NCBI RefSeq assembly: GCF_019468465.1 | Contig: NZ_CP080519.1 | Span: 1,007,001 to 1,071,000, forward strand | DNA length: 64,000 bases | Direction: 5' to 3' | DNA from: Amycolatopsis sp. DSM 110486 | Lineage (GTDB): Bacteria > Actinomycetota > Actinomycetes > Mycobacteriales > Pseudonocardiaceae | In this document: positions 56,643 through 64,000 of the stretch, piece by piece | Numbering within the stretch: the stretch's first letter is position 1 | How the letters are laid out: every line of letters starts with the position of its first letter | The notes under the pieces: model-generated | The model's database searches: none | What the model saw: the letters and a program-made list of their open reading frames with translations, nothing else | Told to the model about the DNA's origin: nothing | Made by a program: the position numbers and the translations under genes

Positions 56643-56753
56643 CCACGGTACCGAGTCGGCCCCGGCTTGTCAGCCGCTGCGCAGCGGCTGATCAACGTTA
56701 CTTTCCGTGACGACCGATGGGCGCGCTCGAACCCGGCCCCGGTGCCCGGCGAG

Positions 56754-57188
56754 TTACCGCGGGCCGTCCCCCCGCGTGTGGCCGCCGGTGAAGATCCCTG
56801 TGTCGGGATCGAGGTGCCCGTGCAGCACCTGCTCGTGCACGCCCGGCGGGATGGCCGGCGCCTCGGGCGCGGTCCCGGTCCACTCCCCCAGGTCACCGCC
56901 GCCGGCGACGACCTCGTCCAGGAACTCGCGAACGGGCAGCGAAGACGGCGGGAGAAACGCCGGCAACCCGTTGCGCGGCACGGCGATCACACTCGGGATG
57001 CACGCCTTGTCGAACTCGCCGTCCTCGATGAAAGCGACGCTGTTGAACGGCACGATCCAAGCCAGTTCGTGCTCCGACACGTACTCCTCTTCCACGACGA
57101 GCCGCCCGACCACGGGGTGGATGAGCTCCGGGCCCACCTGGTCGGCGATGAACCGCGTCGCGATCGCCACGGCGTCTTGCTTCTGCAT
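56754..57188 (-). CDS. YrhB/Imm35-like immunity protein for the adjacent toxin
   Basis: 144 residues. The N-terminal region (QDAVAIATRFIADQVGPEL, LVVEEEYVSEHELAWIVPFN, VPRNGLPAFLP) matches the YrhB/immunity-35 family, small cytoplasmic proteins encoded just downstream of polymorphic toxins. It follows the toxin stop by 18 bases on the same strand, the standard order. It would protect the producer by binding the toxin's C-terminal domain. The C-terminal tail (HLDPDTGIFTGGHTRGDG) is longer than I expect for the core fold. Confidence 0.82.
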   Translation of the reverse strand: MQKQDAVAIATRFIADQVGPELIHPVVGRLVVEEEYVSEHELAWIVPFNSVAFIEDGEFDKACIPSVIAVPRNGLPAFLPPSSLPVREFLDEVVAGGGDLGEWTGTAPEAPAIPPGVHEQVLHGHLDPDTGIFTGGHTRGDGPR

Positions 57189-57206
57189 GTGCTCCGCCTG
57201 TCCGAA

Positions 57207-59120
57207 TCAGCCGTTGAAGTGCTGGTCTGCCTTGAGCCAGTCCTGGTAGACCGGGTCGATGTTGTTGCCCGCGGCCGGGGCGGCCGGGACCGGCACCGGG
57301 TTCGGCGCGGGAGCCGCCGCCGGCGGAGGTGTCCACCCGGGCGGCGGGCCCAACGCGGCGTGCTCCGGCGGGTCGTACCGGAAGTACTGCACGTTGCGCG
57401 GGTCCACATCGAGCTTGCCGAGCTTGCCGGACTGCCCGTCGAGGAAAACGACGCCCTTGTCGGTGTTGATCACGTTCATCACGTGGGAGCTGCGGTCGTC
57501 GCGGACGACGATGACGTAGCCCTTGCTGTTGGGGTGCTCACTGGCCTTGTCGATGACCTGGTCCCAGTTGTCCAGGTCGGCCGGCCGGTCGGCGTTCGGG
57601 TTCTTCTGCCGCAGCGGGTGGTTCGGCCCGACGGAGGTGCCGATCTGCTGGTCCGGGGGCAGCTTCGGCGCGGGTTTGACCTTGCCGCCCAGCATCTCGT
57701 CAACGGACGTGATGGCCAGCGTGCAGTTCTTCCCGTCCTTGGTCGGGTTCAGCTTGTTGAGGTTCGGGTAGTACTTGCTCGCGAAATTGCCCGCGCCGAG
57801 GGTGTCGGCGTTGATCGACGGTTTGGTCGTGCCACCCGGGCCGGCCGAGGCCTTGACCTTGTTGCCGGGGACGAAGACGCCGCCGACCTTGTTGAAGAAC
57901 GAGCTGGTGGTGTCGCCGAGACCGTGCACCGGCGAGTCGACGGGGTCGGCGCTGCGGGGCGGCGGGGATTTCGGGGTGTCGCCGCCCGCGCTGGACGTGT
58001 GAGTGGTGTCGCCCGACTTCGGGGTTCCGCCGCCTCCGCCCGACTTGGGTGTGCCGCCGCCTCCGCCCGTCTTCGCCGGCGGGGGCGTGAAGTCGGATCC
58101 CGAGCCGGTGTAGCCCGAGCCGCCGGGCGCGTCGTCGGCCGACTTCGCGGCGGGCGGCGGGGTGTAGTCCTGGGGTGAGCCTTCGTAGCCGGACGCCTTG
58201 GTCGAGTCGTCCGCGCCCGACTTGCCCGGGGGTGGGGTGTAGTCCTTCGGCGTGCCCTCGTAGCCGCCGCCCTTCGGCGCGCCGCCGCCGTCACCAGCGG
58301 TTTTCACCGGCGGGGCCTGCGGGGTGCCGCTGAGGTCCTTGGTCTTCGGCGGCGGGGCGACCTTGCCGCCCTTGAAGCCTTTCAGCGCCTTGCCCGCGTC
58401 CTCGAACAGCGTGCCGGCCTTCTTCAGCAGCGGGACCAGCGCCTTGAGCGCTTTGACCAGCTTCGTCACGAGGCCCGTGATCTGCGAAGCCGTCTTCGCG
58501 ACGGCACTGGCGACCTGCGGGACCACCCACGCCAGGCCGATGCCGAGCGTGAACACCACCTGCAACGCCCAGCTGATCAGGTGCCCGATGAGCTCGGAGA
58601 TGATGTCGCGCACGAGCGTTCGGACGGCGGCGACCACTTCACCCGCGGTCTTGACCCCGGACGACGCGCCTTCGGTGCCCTTCTGCGCGGACTGCAGCAG
58701 CGTGCCGAGGTCCTGCGCACGTTGCCGGTACGCGTCCGATGCGGAGCCCGACCACGACTGCAGGTCGGCGTTCACGGCGTCGGTCAGGTCCGAGGCGACG
58801 CTGCCGAGCTCTTTGGCGACGTTCGCCCAGGTCTCGGACTGCGCCTTGATCTGGTCGGCGTTGCCGGTGAGGCCGTTGAGCGCGTCCTTGAGTGGTCCGA
58901 CGTGCTCCATGAGCCACGACACACCCGCGGCCAGGATCGCGCCGAAGGGATCCATCGCGACCGACAACGCGTCGAGCGCGGTCCCCACCGCCCCCATCGC
59001 GACCGACGCCCAGTCGCCCGACTCGATGGCCGTCGAGAGGTCGTTCGCGGTCTCCAGCAGGGAAATCCCCGAATACGCCTTGGTCGAATCCACGGTCGGC
59101 GCAATCAGCGGATTGCTCAT
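57207..59120 (-). CDS. Type VII-secreted polymorphic toxin with C-terminal papain-fold (Tox-PL-like) domain
   Basis: 637 residues. The N-terminal ~250 are helical with a WXG100-like hairpin (LQSWSGSASDAYRQRAQ) and hydrophobic stretches. A Pro/Gly-rich linker with repeats spans ~255-400. The C-terminus has the papain-fold toxin triad: Cys466 in GKNCTLAI, His546 in SSHVMNVIN and Asp561 in VVFLDGQSG. Tox-PL domains act as peptidases or glutamine deamidases in target cells. After the toxin domain comes a Pro/Ala tail (about 585-637). GAGGAG precedes the ATG. An Imm35-like gene follows directly. No type VII machinery genes are in the window. Confidence 0.88.
   Translation of the reverse strand: MSNPLIAPTVDSTKAYSGISLLETANDLSTAIESGDWASVAMGAVGTALDALSVAMDPFGAILAAGVSWLMEHVGPLKDALNGLTGNADQIKAQSETWANVAKELGSVASDLTDAVNADLQSWSGSASDAYRQRAQDLGTLLQSAQKGTEGASSGVKTAGEVVAAVRTLVRDIISELIGHLISWALQVVFTLGIGLAWVVPQVASAVAKTASQITGLVTKLVKALKALVPLLKKAGTLFEDAGKALKGFKGGKVAPPPKTKDLSGTPQAPPVKTAGDGGGAPKGGGYEGTPKDYTPPPGKSGADDSTKASGYEGSPQDYTPPPAAKSADDAPGGSGYTGSGSDFTPPPAKTGGGGGTPKSGGGGGTPKSGDTTHTSSAGGDTPKSPPPRSADPVDSPVHGLGDTTSSFFNKVGGVFVPGNKVKASAGPGGTTKPSINADTLGAGNFASKYYPNLNKLNPTKDGKNCTLAITSVDEMLGGKVKPAPKLPPDQQIGTSVGPNHPLRQKNPNADRPADLDNWDQVIDKASEHPNSKGYVIVVRDDRSSHVMNVINTDKGVVFLDGQSGKLGKLDVDPRNVQYFRYDPPEHAALGPPPGWTPPPAAAPAPNPVPVPAAPAAGNNIDPVYQDWLKADQHFNG
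58075..58268 (-). repeat. Imperfect peptide repeats in the toxin linker
   Basis: Three copies of a roughly 21-28 residue unit (GYEGTPKDYTPPP, GYEGSPQDYTPPP, GYTGSGSDFTPPP), followed at about 58015-58070 by two GGGGGTPKSG units. They form a flexible spacer between delivery and toxin domains. Confidence 0.75.
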
Positions 59121-59322
59121 GCGGTGTCTCCTCGTGCCCCTGAACTTGATCTCATCCCATCACGGCCGCGCGGGGGCCGTCGGTTCACCAACCCTGATGT
59201 GTCTCCGCGCACAAACCCACCGGAACGAGTGCACGATCGACCCGGCCTGCCCGCGTGACGCAGCGCCGATGCGTCCTCACCGCGCGCACTGCGGTTAACC
59301 TCTTGCGCGAACGGGAGGCGCC

Positions 59323-59892
59323 ATGACCGCAGAATCGCACGCCCGGAAGCGAGACGCCGCGGCGACGAAAGCGGCGCTGCTCGACGCCGCCGAACAACTC
59401 TTCGCCGAGCGCGGCTTCGACCGCACCACCGTGCGCGACATCGCCGGCCGCGCGGGCGCGAACCAGGCGCTGCTGTTCCGCTACTTCGGCAGCAAAGAAG
59501 CCCTCTTCGAGTCCGTCATGGCCCGCGGCGGCTTCGCCCAGCTGGAGGCGACCCAGCCCGAGCACCTGTTCGCCGAAACCCTTCGCAGCCTCCTCAAGGA
59601 CGACTCCGAACGCCGCGACCGCTCCCTGGAGACCTACCTGCGCTCCACCGGCACCGACGGCGCCGGTGCCGCCCTGCGCGACCAGCTCGGCGAGGAATAC
59701 GCCCGCGCCCTGGCCTCCCTCACCGACGAGCCCGACGCCGCCCTCCGCGCCGACCTCGCGCTGGCCTGGCTGCTCGGCATCGGCCTCGTCCGCGCGGTCA
59801 CCCGCAAGGACCCCCTGGCGAGCGCCTCGCCGGAAGACGTGGCCCGGCTGACGGGGCCGGCGGTGCGGACGTTGCTGGAGCGCAGCGAATAA
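59323..59892 (+). CDS. TetR-family transcriptional regulator
   Basis: 189 residues. The N-terminal HTH is typical: ALLDAAEQLFAERGFDRTTV, then DIAGRAGANQALLFRYFGSKEALF. The C-terminal ligand domain is all-helical and unassigned. It is divergent from the toxin gene across 202 bases and could regulate the toxin, itself or the P450 locus 2.7 kb away, whose palindrome has a TetR-type shape. GGGAGG precedes the ATG. Confidence 0.9.
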   Translation: MTAESHARKRDAAATKAALLDAAEQLFAERGFDRTTVRDIAGRAGANQALLFRYFGSKEALFESVMARGGFAQLEATQPEHLFAETLRSLLKDDSERRDRSLETYLRSTGTDGAGAALRDQLGEEYARALASLTDEPDAALRADLALAWLLGIGLVRAVTRKDPLASASPEDVARLTGPAVRTLLERSE

Positions 59893-60206
59893 GCCGGAGC
59901 GGCGCAACGAGCGGGTCCGACATGGTCGCGCTGACGCGGTCGGCGCACCCGGCATGGCCGCCTCAGCGGCCCGCCGCCGAGACGCCGCCGTGCTGCCGAC
60001 CGGACCCGCCGCACGGGCACGGCCGCCCGAAGCAAACAGGCCGGCCCAGTGCGGTCGAGCCGACGCCGCCGGGGCCTTGCCCAGACCGAACCGCCCGCGG
60101 GGAACTGTGGCAACCAGCCACCGCGGAAGCGCCGCGAGCGGCCCCCTGGTCCCCGTCCCGGCTGCGGTGCAACCTCGGCGTCGGCTGACCGAGTCAGTGC
60201 GGCGGA
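59893..60206. other. 314-base gap without a supported gene
   Basis: Open frames exist on both strands but are Arg/Ala/Pro-rich shadows with no start signal or family resemblance. I see no hairpin or repeat of note. It lies between the TetR gene and a decayed hydrolase, so it may contain degraded sequence. Confidence 0.5.
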
Positions 60207-60745
60207 TCAGGCGCCCTGCGTGGTGAGCCAGTTGTCGATGGTGCTGGTGGCCGGCGCGGCGGCGGGGCTGAGAGTGCGGGAGCGCGCGGCGCCCGGGATG
60301 GCGGCTGCGGTGAAGGACGCGGCGGAGGGGAAGAAGCCGCGCTCGGCCTGGGTGATGGCGGTGGCCGTGGTGCAGGGGTGGCCGAGGGCGCCGGGGCAGA
60401 AGAGGGTGTCGGCGGCGCCGTTTGCGATGAGGACGGGGCGGTGACGGCGAAGGAGTTGGTGACGGGCCAGGACGCTGAGCGCTTGCACCGCGCCGTCGGC
60501 CTCGGTGGCGGAGAGGACCGACTTCGTGGCCTCGTCGTGGGCGACGGCGGAGGCGCTGGCGTTGTCGCCGTCGAAGAGGGTGCGGCGGTGGCCCGGCAGG
60601 GTCGTGAGCAGGCCCGCGTCGAGGCCGGCGGTGGGGCCGACCTGTGCATCGAGGACGGCCGGGTAGAGATGCTGGGTGAGCCCACCGGCGCCGAGGCCGA
60701 GTTCGACCGGCCCACCCGGGCCGGCCCGCCGCCAGTGCCTTGCTC
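60207..60745 (-). pseudogene. Decayed alpha/beta hydrolase, C-terminal remnant
   Basis: About 175 codons in frame resemble the C-terminal half of a secreted alpha/beta hydrolase: RPVLIANGAADTLFCPG contains the catalytic Asp region, and GFFPSAASFTAAAIPGA leads to where a Gly-His is expected but Ala-Arg is found. The N-terminal half with the nucleophile serine is missing; the neighbouring dehydrogenase gene occupies that place. No start codon or ribosome site suits a short protein. A short functional protein of new fold is a less likely alternative. Confidence 0.6.
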
Positions 60746-60751
60746 CACTGG

Positions 60752-63553
60752 CTAACGCAACGCCCGCCGCAGCAACTCCGCCAGGTGCACCGCCTGCCGG
60801 CCCGACTCCTGCGCGATCTGCGTCCGGCAGCTGAACCCGTCGGACAACACCACGGTGGACTCCGCGGCCTCCCGCACCGCCGGCAGCAAGCGGTCCTCCG
60901 CCACGGCCTTGGACACCTCGTAGTGCCCCTTCTCGAACCCGAAGTTCCCGGCCAGCCCGCAGCACCCCGAGTCCAGCGTCGTGTTGCGCACGCCCGCCGC
61001 CGCCATGGCCGCTTCGTCGGCGGCGAAGCCGAGCACGGCGTGCTGGTGGCAGTGGACCTGCGTGATCGTCTCGACGTCGAGCGACACCTCCAGCGGCTTC
61101 GGCGCGTCGGCCAGCAGCTCGGCGAATGTCCGGGTCCGCGAGGCCAGCAGCTCGCCGACGGGATCGCCGGGCAGCAAGGCCGCCAGGTCACCCCGGAACA
61201 GTGCCGTGCAGCTCGGCTCCAGCCCCGCCACCTCGTAGCCGGCTTCGAGATACGGCCGCAGCACCGTCAACGTCCGCTGCAGCACGCGCTTCGCCACGTC
61301 CAGCTGGCCCGTCGACACCCACGTCAGTCCACAGCAGACACCGCGGTCGGGCAGGACCACGTCGTACCCGGCCGCCGTGAGCACCTCGGTCGCGGCTTCG
61401 AGCACGTCCGGCGTGAGGTAGTTGTTGAACGAGTCCGGCCACAGCACCACCCGCCGCTCGCCCGTCGCCCAGCGGCGCAAGTCGCGACGGGCCCGCGTGA
61501 ACGGCACGGTGGCAAACGTGGGCAGGTCGCGTTCGGCAGCGATGCCGCCCAACCGCTTCAGCGGCCCGGCGGCCCAGCGGCGGCGAGAGAAGAAGTTCGC
61601 CACTCGCGGCGCGACCGACACCGCGCGCAGCCACATCGGCAGCCAGCCCATCGAGTAGTGCGACGCCGGGCGCCGCCGCCCGCGGTAGTGCTGGTGCAGG
61701 AACTCGGCCTTGTAGGTGGCCATGTCGACGTCCACCGGGCAGTCGGACAGGCAGCCCTTGCACGACAGGCACAGATCCAGCGCCTCGGCGACCTCCTCGG
61801 ACGCCCAGCCGTCCTTGATCACCTCGCCGTTCACCATCTCGGCCAGCAGATGTGCGCGTCCGCGCGTGGAATGTCGCTCTTCGCGCGTCGCGCGGTAACT
61901 CGGGCACATCACGCCACCACCGCTGGTGTTGCGGCACTTCCCGACACCGACGCACCGCCGCATCGCCTGGCCGAAACTGCCGCGGTCCTCGGGGTAACCG
62001 AGCACCGTCACGTCTTCGAGCGCGAGCGGCGCGCGGCGCACGCGCAGGTCGGCGTCCACCGGCCGCGGGTCCACGATGATGCCCGGGTTCATCCGGCCCT
62101 CCGGGTCGAAGATCCCCTTGAACCGCGCGAACAACGCCATCATCTCCGGGCTGTACATGCGGCCCAGCAGCTCCGAACGCGCCTGCCCGTCGCCGTGCTC
62201 CCCCGACAGCGAACCGCCGTGCGCGGCGACGAGATCCGCGGCCTGCTCCAGGAACGTCCGGAATTGCGCCTTCCCGGGTGTGGAAAGCAGGTCGAAGTCG
62301 AGCCGCAAGTGCAGACAGCCCTCGCCGTAGTGGCCGTAGACCACGCTGCGGCGGCCGTGCTCGCGCATCAGCTCCTTGAACTTCCGCAGGTACGAGCCGA
62401 GCTGTTCGGGCGGCACCGCGGCATCCTCCCAGCCGGGCCAGGCTTCCGCGCCGTCGGCCAGCCGCGTGGCCAGCCCCGCCCCCTCCTCGCGGATACGCCA
62501 CAACCGGCGCTGCGCCGCGGGATCGTCGAGCACCACCGAACCCGTGAGCGCGCCACCCAGCGAAGCCGCCAGCTCCCGCGCTCGCGAAGCGGCTTCGGCC
62601 GGCGAGGAACCCGCCAGCTCCACGAAAAGCCACGCCCCACCCGGCGGAAGTCCTTGCGCCCGACCGGGTTCCAGCATCGCGACGAGCTCCGCGTCCACGC
62701 CCTCGACGGTCAGCGGCGACCACGGCAGGATCCCCGGCACCGCGTCGGCCGCGTCGATGTCGGACGGGAAGCCCAGCACCGCCAGCACGCGGTGCTTCGG
62801 CAGCTCGGCGAGCGCGACGGTCGCCCCCAGCACCGTCACACACGTGCCCTCGCTGCCGACCAGCGCCTTGGCGACGTCGAACCCGTTCTCCGGCAACAGG
62901 TGCTCCAGCCCGTAGCCGGAAACACGCCGCGAGAAGCTCGACAGTTCCGTCCGCAGCAAAGCGAGGTTGTCCCGCACCAGCGAACGCAGCTCGGTGAACA
63001 CCCGCCCCTCGGTGCCCGGAAGAGCTGCGCGGTCGTCCACTTCGGACGGCGCCGCCGGCCCGAGCGTGAGCCGCGTGCCGTCGTAGAGGAGCACGTCGAG
63101 CTCACGCACGACGTCGACGGTCCGGCCCCACGCCACGGAGTGCGAACCGCAGGCGTTGTTGCCGATCATGCCGCCGATCGTGCAACGGCTGTGCGTGGAC
63201 GGGTCCGGCCCGAACCGCAGCCCGTGCGGCGCGGCCACCGCCTGCAGGTCGTCGAGTACCGTGCCGGGCGCCACGCGCGCGAGCCGCGTTTCGGGATCGA
63301 TCCACTCGACGCCGCGCACGTGCCGTGACGTGTCGACCACGATCCCCGGCCCGCACGAGTTCCCCGCGACACTCGTGCCCCCGCCGCGCGGCACCAGCGG
63401 CGCCCCGCGCTCGCGCGCCGCCGCGACGGCGGCGACCACGTCGTCCACCGTCTCCGGTAGCACCACGCCGAGCGGCACGTGGCGGTAGTTCGACGCGTCG
63501 GTGGTGTAGAGCGCCAGCGTGGCGGTGTCGCTGAGGATTCGCACGCCCTCCAT
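60752..63553 (-). CDS. Fused FAD/Fe-S 2-hydroxyacid (D-lactate/glycolate type) dehydrogenase
   Basis: 933 residues. The N-terminal ~470 are a GlcD-type FAD-linked oxidase (PP-loop PRGGGTSVAGNSCGPGIVVD, then GGMIGNNACGSHS, and the C-terminal YGHYGEGCLHLRLDF). Next is a ferredoxin-like double cluster (CVGVGKCRN, then CLSCKGCLSDCPVDVD), and the last ~350 are GlcF-type with CCG motifs (DRGVCCGLTW, DSGCCGLAGNFG). It oxidises a D-2-hydroxyacid at the membrane face and passes electrons through the Fe-S clusters. The fused form is common in actinobacteria. ATG at 63553; I see no clear ribosome site. Confidence 0.92.
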   Translation of the reverse strand: MEGVRILSDTATLALYTTDASNYRHVPLGVVLPETVDDVVAAVAAARERGAPLVPRGGGTSVAGNSCGPGIVVDTSRHVRGVEWIDPETRLARVAPGTVLDDLQAVAAPHGLRFGPDPSTHSRCTIGGMIGNNACGSHSVAWGRTVDVVRELDVLLYDGTRLTLGPAAPSEVDDRAALPGTEGRVFTELRSLVRDNLALLRTELSSFSRRVSGYGLEHLLPENGFDVAKALVGSEGTCVTVLGATVALAELPKHRVLAVLGFPSDIDAADAVPGILPWSPLTVEGVDAELVAMLEPGRAQGLPPGGAWLFVELAGSSPAEAASRARELAASLGGALTGSVVLDDPAAQRRLWRIREEGAGLATRLADGAEAWPGWEDAAVPPEQLGSYLRKFKELMREHGRRSVVYGHYGEGCLHLRLDFDLLSTPGKAQFRTFLEQAADLVAAHGGSLSGEHGDGQARSELLGRMYSPEMMALFARFKGIFDPEGRMNPGIIVDPRPVDADLRVRRAPLALEDVTVLGYPEDRGSFGQAMRRCVGVGKCRNTSGGGVMCPSYRATREERHSTRGRAHLLAEMVNGEVIKDGWASEEVAEALDLCLSCKGCLSDCPVDVDMATYKAEFLHQHYRGRRRPASHYSMGWLPMWLRAVSVAPRVANFFSRRRWAAGPLKRLGGIAAERDLPTFATVPFTRARRDLRRWATGERRVVLWPDSFNNYLTPDVLEAATEVLTAAGYDVVLPDRGVCCGLTWVSTGQLDVAKRVLQRTLTVLRPYLEAGYEVAGLEPSCTALFRGDLAALLPGDPVGELLASRTRTFAELLADAPKPLEVSLDVETITQVHCHQHAVLGFAADEAAMAAAGVRNTTLDSGCCGLAGNFGFEKGHYEVSKAVAEDRLLPAVREAAESTVVLSDGFSCRTQIAQESGRQAVHLAELLRRALR

Positions 63554-63708
63554 TCAAGACACGCCGTCCTCCGGGCGGCACAGGGGGACCCCGGAAAATC
63601 TCGACATCACCCCAGAGAACACGTGAAATGCACGACTTCGGGCCTGTCGCGACGGAAACTGTCGGTGGTCCGGGTTCTACTGGAGCAGCGAAGGAAGGAG
63701 GCACCGCG

Positions 63709-63990
63709 ATGCAAAGTGAGCACTCGAGTGAGCTGAACCACCGCGAGCGGGCCACCCTGAGAGCCGTCGCATCGGGGCGGGCCGAGATCAGCTGCAGCTG
63801 CGAGCCAGACCTGTACGTCGACGGGTTGAGCTGCTGCGACCAGGCCACCACCCGCCGGCTCGTCCGGCGCGGGTTCATCGAGGCCGCGGCCGAAGGGCCG
63901 TGCGGCGAGCTGGTGCTGGCCGTGCTGACCGCGGCCGGGATGGTGGCGCTGAACGAAGCCACTCCGTCCGGGGCGGTCACCGCCGCCTGA
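63709..63990 (+). CDS. Small cysteine-containing protein, unknown function
   Basis: 93 residues. AAGGAAGGAGG precedes the ATG with good spacing; the longer frame from 63628 lacks such a site. The sequence has a winged-helix-like order (LNHRERATLRAVASG, then TTRRLVRRGFIEAA, then LTAAGMVAL) and a cysteine-rich middle (SCSCEPDLYVDGLSCCD), so it could be a small metal- or redox-binding DNA-associated protein. No family assigned. Confidence 0.72.
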   Translation: MQSEHSSELNHRERATLRAVASGRAEISCSCEPDLYVDGLSCCDQATTRRLVRRGFIEAAAEGPCGELVLAVLTAAGMVALNEATPSGAVTAA

Positions 63991-64000
63991 GCCGGCCCGC

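Noticed and set aside
58015..58270. Regular repeats as a possible CRISPR or DNA-level tandem array
   Set aside because: They are in-frame, imperfect peptide repeats within the toxin linker with no spacer structure.

Overview
The window is about 70% GC or higher, with actinobacterial coding signatures: GTG and TTG starts, GGAGG-type ribosome binding sites, several apparently leaderless genes, F420-type luciferase-like oxidoreductases, a WXG100/type VII toxin and an ECF41 sigma factor. The gene content fits a soil actinomycete of the Pseudonocardiaceae, with Amycolatopsis as my best guess. That is an inference from gene content, not a measured placement. I saw no rRNA, tRNA, CRISPR array, insertion sequence or prophage.

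Layout. 1-4.7 kb: a partial acyl-CoA ligase is divergent from a stand-alone family-A DNA polymerase, which is followed by a trio of small proteins (two are paralogues). 4.7-7.5 kb: an aldo/keto reductase with its divergent AraC regulator, and an anchored secreted protein. 7.6-12.7 kb: HrpA helicase and a CPA2 antiporter. 13-19.9 kb: DUF4262 protein, LLM oxidoreductase, saccharopine-dehydrogenase-like reductase, GH46 chitosanase, L,D-transpeptidase, and a GntR-phosphoesterase-PHP operon. 20-34 kb: sugar-acid dehydratase, VanW protein, DJ-1/PfpI protein, methyltransferase, ABC exporter, TrpB2, dienelactone hydrolase, FAD oxidase, metallo-beta-lactamase-fold protein and an APH(6)-like kinase. 34-42 kb: a large S8 protease and a membrane-anchored phosphate-binding-protein-like pair. 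42-46 kb: an ECF41 sigma factor divergent from its carboxymuconolactone decarboxylase partner, a PIG-L deacetylase, a Rid protein and MtnA.

46.3-54.2 kb is the most distinctive region: a compact eight-gene minus-strand operon that I recognise as the actinobacterial form of the Nit1C cluster (MSMEG_0565-0572 families). It encodes a flavoprotein, an amidohydrolase-fold protein, an MSMEG_0572 protein, a radical SAM protein, an acetyltransferase-AIR synthase fusion, two tandem nitrilases and a glycosyltransferase. The first nitrilase keeps the Glu-Lys-Cys triad. The second has Asp in place of both Glu and Cys, so it looks like a pseudoenzyme retained beside its active twin.

54.4-64 kb: a membrane-anchored protein of unknown function, a P450-ferredoxin pair behind a clear palindromic operator, a type VII polymorphic toxin with a papain-fold C-terminus and its Imm35/YrhB-like immunity gene, a TetR regulator, a decayed alpha/beta hydrolase, and a large FAD/Fe-S 2-hydroxyacid dehydrogenase. 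Two genes far apart (the polymerase at 1452 and the deacetylase at 43995) share a DNA-damage type promoter motif of the RecA-NDp/PafBC class placed for leaderless translation.
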